Origin: Clostridia bacterium
GTDB taxonomy: Bacteria > Bacillota > Clostridia > Christensenellales > CAG-917
Assembly: GCA_900769205.1 (NCBI GenBank)
Contig: CAAGFS010000081.1
Coordinates: 1-17,432, forward strand
Direction: 5' to 3'
Length of the DNA stretch: 17,432 nt
Position 1 is the first letter of the stretch. The number at the start of each line of letters is the position of its first letter. Positions 15,594-17,432 of the stretch are shown here, in pieces. The translations under genes and the position numbers were made by a program. The notes beneath the pieces are model-generated. The model made no database searches. It had not been told where the DNA came from and worked only from the letters and a program-made list of their open reading frames with translations.

Positions 15594-15955
15594 ACGTCTA
15601 TCTCGGCGCAAACGCAAAAGCGCAGGCGATATGCTTTGCGCTTTGTTTTTCAATCGGGCTTGCAAGCGGTGTGTTTGCCCTTCTCTTTTTGCGAAAAGCC
15701 AACCCCGTCGAGCGCGCGCTCACCGACTTTTTTGCGTGCGCTCTGATAGGCGGGGCGTTTGCAGTTGCCGCGGAAATCGTGATGAAAGGCAAAATATCCT
15801 TGTACGGCACCGTCGCTTTTCTTGCGGGCACGGCGGTGATACCCTTGCTTTTCAGACGATTGCGGGCGTCGATTGCAAAAAGACGACAAAAGCGGGAAGA
15901 ACAAAGAAAAAACGCTGAAAACCAAGGGCGAAAAACGGATAGTTTTGTCGAATAA
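15590..15955 (+). CDS. yabQ: YabQ-like spore cortex biosynthesis membrane protein
   Basis: The 121-residue protein has three predicted membrane helices (about 11-34, 45-64, 70-88) and a charged, coil-prone C-terminal tail (89-121, rich in Arg, Lys, Glu and Gln). The helix layout, the DFF segment starting helix 2 and the KGKISLYG turn before helix 3 fit YabQ, which in Bacillus subtilis is a membrane protein required for cortex formation. Its start overlaps the yabP stop as ATGA with no strong ribosome binding site, so it is probably translated by coupling. Sequence similarity is weak, so the call leans on the yabP neighbour. Confidence 0.78.
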   Translation: MNVYLGANAKAQAICFALCFSIGLASGVFALLFLRKANPVERALTDFFACALIGGAFAVAAEIVMKGKISLYGTVAFLAGTAVIPLLFRRLRASIAKRRQKREEQRKNAENQGRKTDSFVE

Positions 15956-16021
15956 GCACCGATTTTGCCGATGCTCTTTCCTTTGAGCGGAAAAGTGCTA
16001 AAATGTTTTCAGGAGAAGAAA

Positions 16022-16348
16022 ATGAGCAACGTCAAACACAAATCGTGCGCGATGCGCACGTTGGCAAAATCCGCAAAAGCAAGACTTTCGCAAAGCGATT
16101 ACGACAGCGACGAAATCGGCGCGCCGTCAAACATATCCCCCGCGCAAAAAGCAATATACGTGAAACTTTGCAAGCTGTACAGACAAGGCAAAAGCGTGAC
16201 CAATCCCGTGCAGGAGTTTGCAGACTCCGAAAAGATGCAAACGCTCAGCCACGAAGAAAGACAACGCTACATACTTGCGCTCTGCTCCGATTATATGTGT
16301 GCAAAAAGCTATGCGGACGCGCGCTTCCACGACGACAAAAGAGCGTGA
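16022..16348 (+). CDS. Small hypothetical protein downstream of yabQ
   Basis: I do not recognise this 108-residue, basic, soluble-looking protein. It starts with MSNVKHKSCAMRTLAKSAKA, contains an apparently helical middle with ISPAQKAIYVKLCKLYRQGK, and ends in a segment with three Cys in all (C9, and one each near residues 49 and 86) and SHEERQRYILALCSDYM. There are no membrane helices or signal peptide. The ATG is well placed, with AGGAG 6 bases upstream, which supports real translation. It follows yabQ by 66 bases on the same strand. In Bacillus yabPQ is followed by the divIC cell-division gene, but this protein has no DivIC-like helix and coil. It may belong to the sporulation unit or have its own weak promoter (TAAAAT near 16000). 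Confidence 0.75.
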   Translation: MSNVKHKSCAMRTLAKSAKARLSQSDYDSDEIGAPSNISPAQKAIYVKLCKLYRQGKSVTNPVQEFADSEKMQTLSHEERQRYILALCSDYMCAKSYADARFHDDKRA

Positions 16349-16534
16349 TTTTTGCATAATCGGCATTTTATTTGCACGTTTTTGAGATATAATCATCTCT
16401 TTCGCGCAAAAACAAGTGAAAAACTCATTTGCAAAACACTGCCGTTTTTCTCCTTTTGCGCACGCTTTTCCCGCGCAAGCGGGCGTCGGGCACGCCTAAG
16501 ATATGCGCGCGCTTTTCGTGATAATATACACAAC
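16349..16534. other. Intergenic stretch without a gene
   Basis: Together with the promoter region to 16647 this forms a 299-base gap. I see no coding sequence with a ribosome binding site. It holds an isolated TATAAT (16388-16393) with no matching -35, and a small stem CCCGC (16470-16474) with GCGGG (16479-16483) lacking a T tract. No terminator for the yabPQ unit is evident. Confidence 0.5.
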
Positions 16535-16624
16535 GTAGTCTATTTTTTATATAATATATTTTTTTGTTTTCAATCATTGACTTTATCGCGCAATAATAAT
16601 ATAATAACAAAAAGAATAGACTAC
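16535..16624. repeat. 10-bp inverted repeat bracketing a promoter
   Basis: GTAGTCTATT (16535-16544) is perfectly complementary to AATAGACTAC (16615-16624). The arms are 80 bases apart start to start and enclose an AT-rich tract and the whole promoter at 16577-16605. The downstream arm falls in the first dozen transcribed bases. The placement would suit a pair of operator half-sites or a looping repressor, or the ends of a small insertion; no coding content lies between them. Confidence 0.6.
16577..16605 (+). promoter_or_regulatory. Sigma-A promoter for the zinc-ribbon membrane protein
   Basis: -35 TTGACT (16577-16582) and perfect -10 TATAAT (16600-16605) are spaced 17 bases, below an extended AT-rich upstream tract (16541-16570). 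The likely start is near 16612, giving a leader of about 36 bases that includes AAGGAG at 16632-16637. An inverted repeat flanks the promoter. Confidence 0.88.
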
Positions 16625-16647
16625 TCTTTTCAAGGAGATGAAAAATT

Positions 16648-17432
16648 ATGTATACAAGATGCCCCAGTTGCAGAGCGGAAATCAGTTTTGAACCGCCGGC
16701 GAATATGGAAACTCTCCCCGATGGATACAAGCATCGCATAAAATGCCCCAGTTGCGGAGTGACAATCGGCGTAAAAATCAACAAAATAGACACAAATCCC
16801 GCAACCTTGGTGGGACAAGCGCCCGCATACAACAATCCGCAGACCAATTTCGAGCCCGTCTATACGTCAACCGACGTTCCGACGACAACCGCAAAGGCAA
16901 AACCCGCAAAACGTAGCGGAGTCGGCAGAAATATCATTATGATGCTTATGTCGCTCGTCTTCGTTGCCGCAGGCGTCGTAGGCTTCCTTATCGATGCCGG
17001 AACCATCAAACACTCTTTGTTCGGCTTGGCAACGTATGACTCCATTCTTCCCTGGATGTTTATCGTGAGCGATTTCGCATCGTTCAAGGCAATGTTCGCA
17101 GACCCCGCACAGCTCGGTTTGGCGTTGCAGCTCGTCGCTTCGGCTGCTCTTTTGGTGTTTGCGGGCATCAACTTCATCGTCGCATTCATTTCCGCTTGCG
17201 GAAAGAAATACGGCAGAGCCTGGAACCTGATTTCCAGCGTCATCGTCGGCGGACTTGCAATCTTCGCTATTTTTGCCCCGCTCATCGGCTCCGGACTCAA
17301 TATTGCAGACTACTTCAAGAGCATAATCGCAGAAAAGGCGTTTGCCGTGTTTGCAGTTGCTGCTCTCGGACTTTTGCAAATCATATTCGGCTTGTGCTTC
17401 ACAAAGTCGCTTGTGAAAAAGCAAAAACGTGC
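16648..17432 (+). CDS. Zinc-ribbon membrane protein, function unknown (3' end outside window)
   Basis: The open frame runs off the right edge after 261 codons. The N-terminus has two CPSC pairs (C5/C8 and C33/C36) spaced like a single zinc ribbon. A Pro/Thr-rich linker (about 50-90) ending in Lys/Arg follows, then four predicted membrane helices (about 95-115, 158-181, 194-213 and 231-251), and the frame ends in a Lys-rich stretch near 253-261. The extra-membrane zinc ribbon joined to a multi-helix domain is common among uncharacterised Bacillota proteins, and I cannot assign a function. The ATG has AAGGAG 10 bases upstream and a strong promoter. It appears to be a unit of its own, separate from yabPQ. 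Confidence 0.85.
   Translation, partial: MYTRCPSCRAEISFEPPANMETLPDGYKHRIKCPSCGVTIGVKINKIDTNPATLVGQAPAYNNPQTNFEPVYTSTDVPTTTAKAKPAKRSGVGRNIIMMLMSLVFVAAGVVGFLIDAGTIKHSLFGLATYDSILPWMFIVSDFASFKAMFADPAQLGLALQLVASAALLVFAGINFIVAFISACGKKYGRAWNLISSVIVGGLAIFAIFAPLIGSGLNIADYFKSIIAEKAFAVFAVAALGLLQIIFGLCFTKSLVKKQKR

Noticed and set aside
16465..16490. Terminator for the yabPQ unit (CCCGC/GCGGG)
   Set aside because: The stem is only 5 bp and is followed by GC-rich sequence, not a T tract.
1..17432. CRISPR arrays, tRNA/rRNA genes, transposases, phage genes, toxin-antitoxin pairs
   Set aside because: No regularly spaced repeats, cloverleaf structures or recognisable proteins of these kinds were seen.

Overview
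The window reads as an ordinary chromosomal stretch from a spore-forming member of the Bacillota, most likely an uncultured Clostridia-type bacterium of middling GC content. The evidence is a YabP/YabQ sporulation pair, the Bacillota-style paired GlgC and GlgD, an AmaP/Asp23-type membrane protein, a PhoB-type two-component system, and canonical sigma-A promoters with AGGAGG-type ribosome binding sites. The species cannot be named from this sequence alone. No rRNA, tRNA, CRISPR array, transposase or phage gene was seen.

Layout. Everything from 271 to 15111 is on the minus strand, in four transcription units read right to left. (1) 15217 to 11150: sigma-A promoter, a condensation-like acyltransferase, a short alanyl-tRNA synthetase and a PHP-family phosphoesterase of histidinol-phosphatase type. 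(2) 11053 to 8041: promoter, amaP-like gene, greA, lysS, terminator. (3) 8015 to 4735: promoter, response regulator, sensor kinase, ispE-like GHMP kinase, terminator. (4) 4601 to 271: promoter, glgB, glgC, glgD. The right end is on the plus strand: yabP, yabQ and a small unknown gene, then a separately promoted, truncated membrane protein with an N-terminal CPxC zinc ribbon. Three gene pairs (glgB/glgC, kinase/ispE, yabP/yabQ) share an ATGA start/stop overlap, which suggests translational coupling.

How the genes work together. glgBCD supplies ADP-glucose and branching for glycogen; glycogen synthase and phosphorylase are not in the window. The two-component system is translationally coupled to an isoprenoid-precursor kinase. 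The amaP-greA-lysS unit joins an envelope-stress-type membrane protein to transcription rescue and lysine charging. The alaS unit is the most unusual: its AlaRS carries catalytic and editing domains but ends where the C-terminal C-Ala domain would start, and it resembles the short AlaRS type I associate with candidate-phyla bacteria.

No clearly new multi-gene system is visible. The best leads are the short AlaRS with its acyltransferase neighbour, the 10-bp inverted repeat bracketing the promoter of the zinc-ribbon membrane protein, the TTGCAAAAA cluster above the glg promoter, the small unknown gene after yabQ, and the unexplained 270 bases at the left edge, which look like a dispersed non-coding element.
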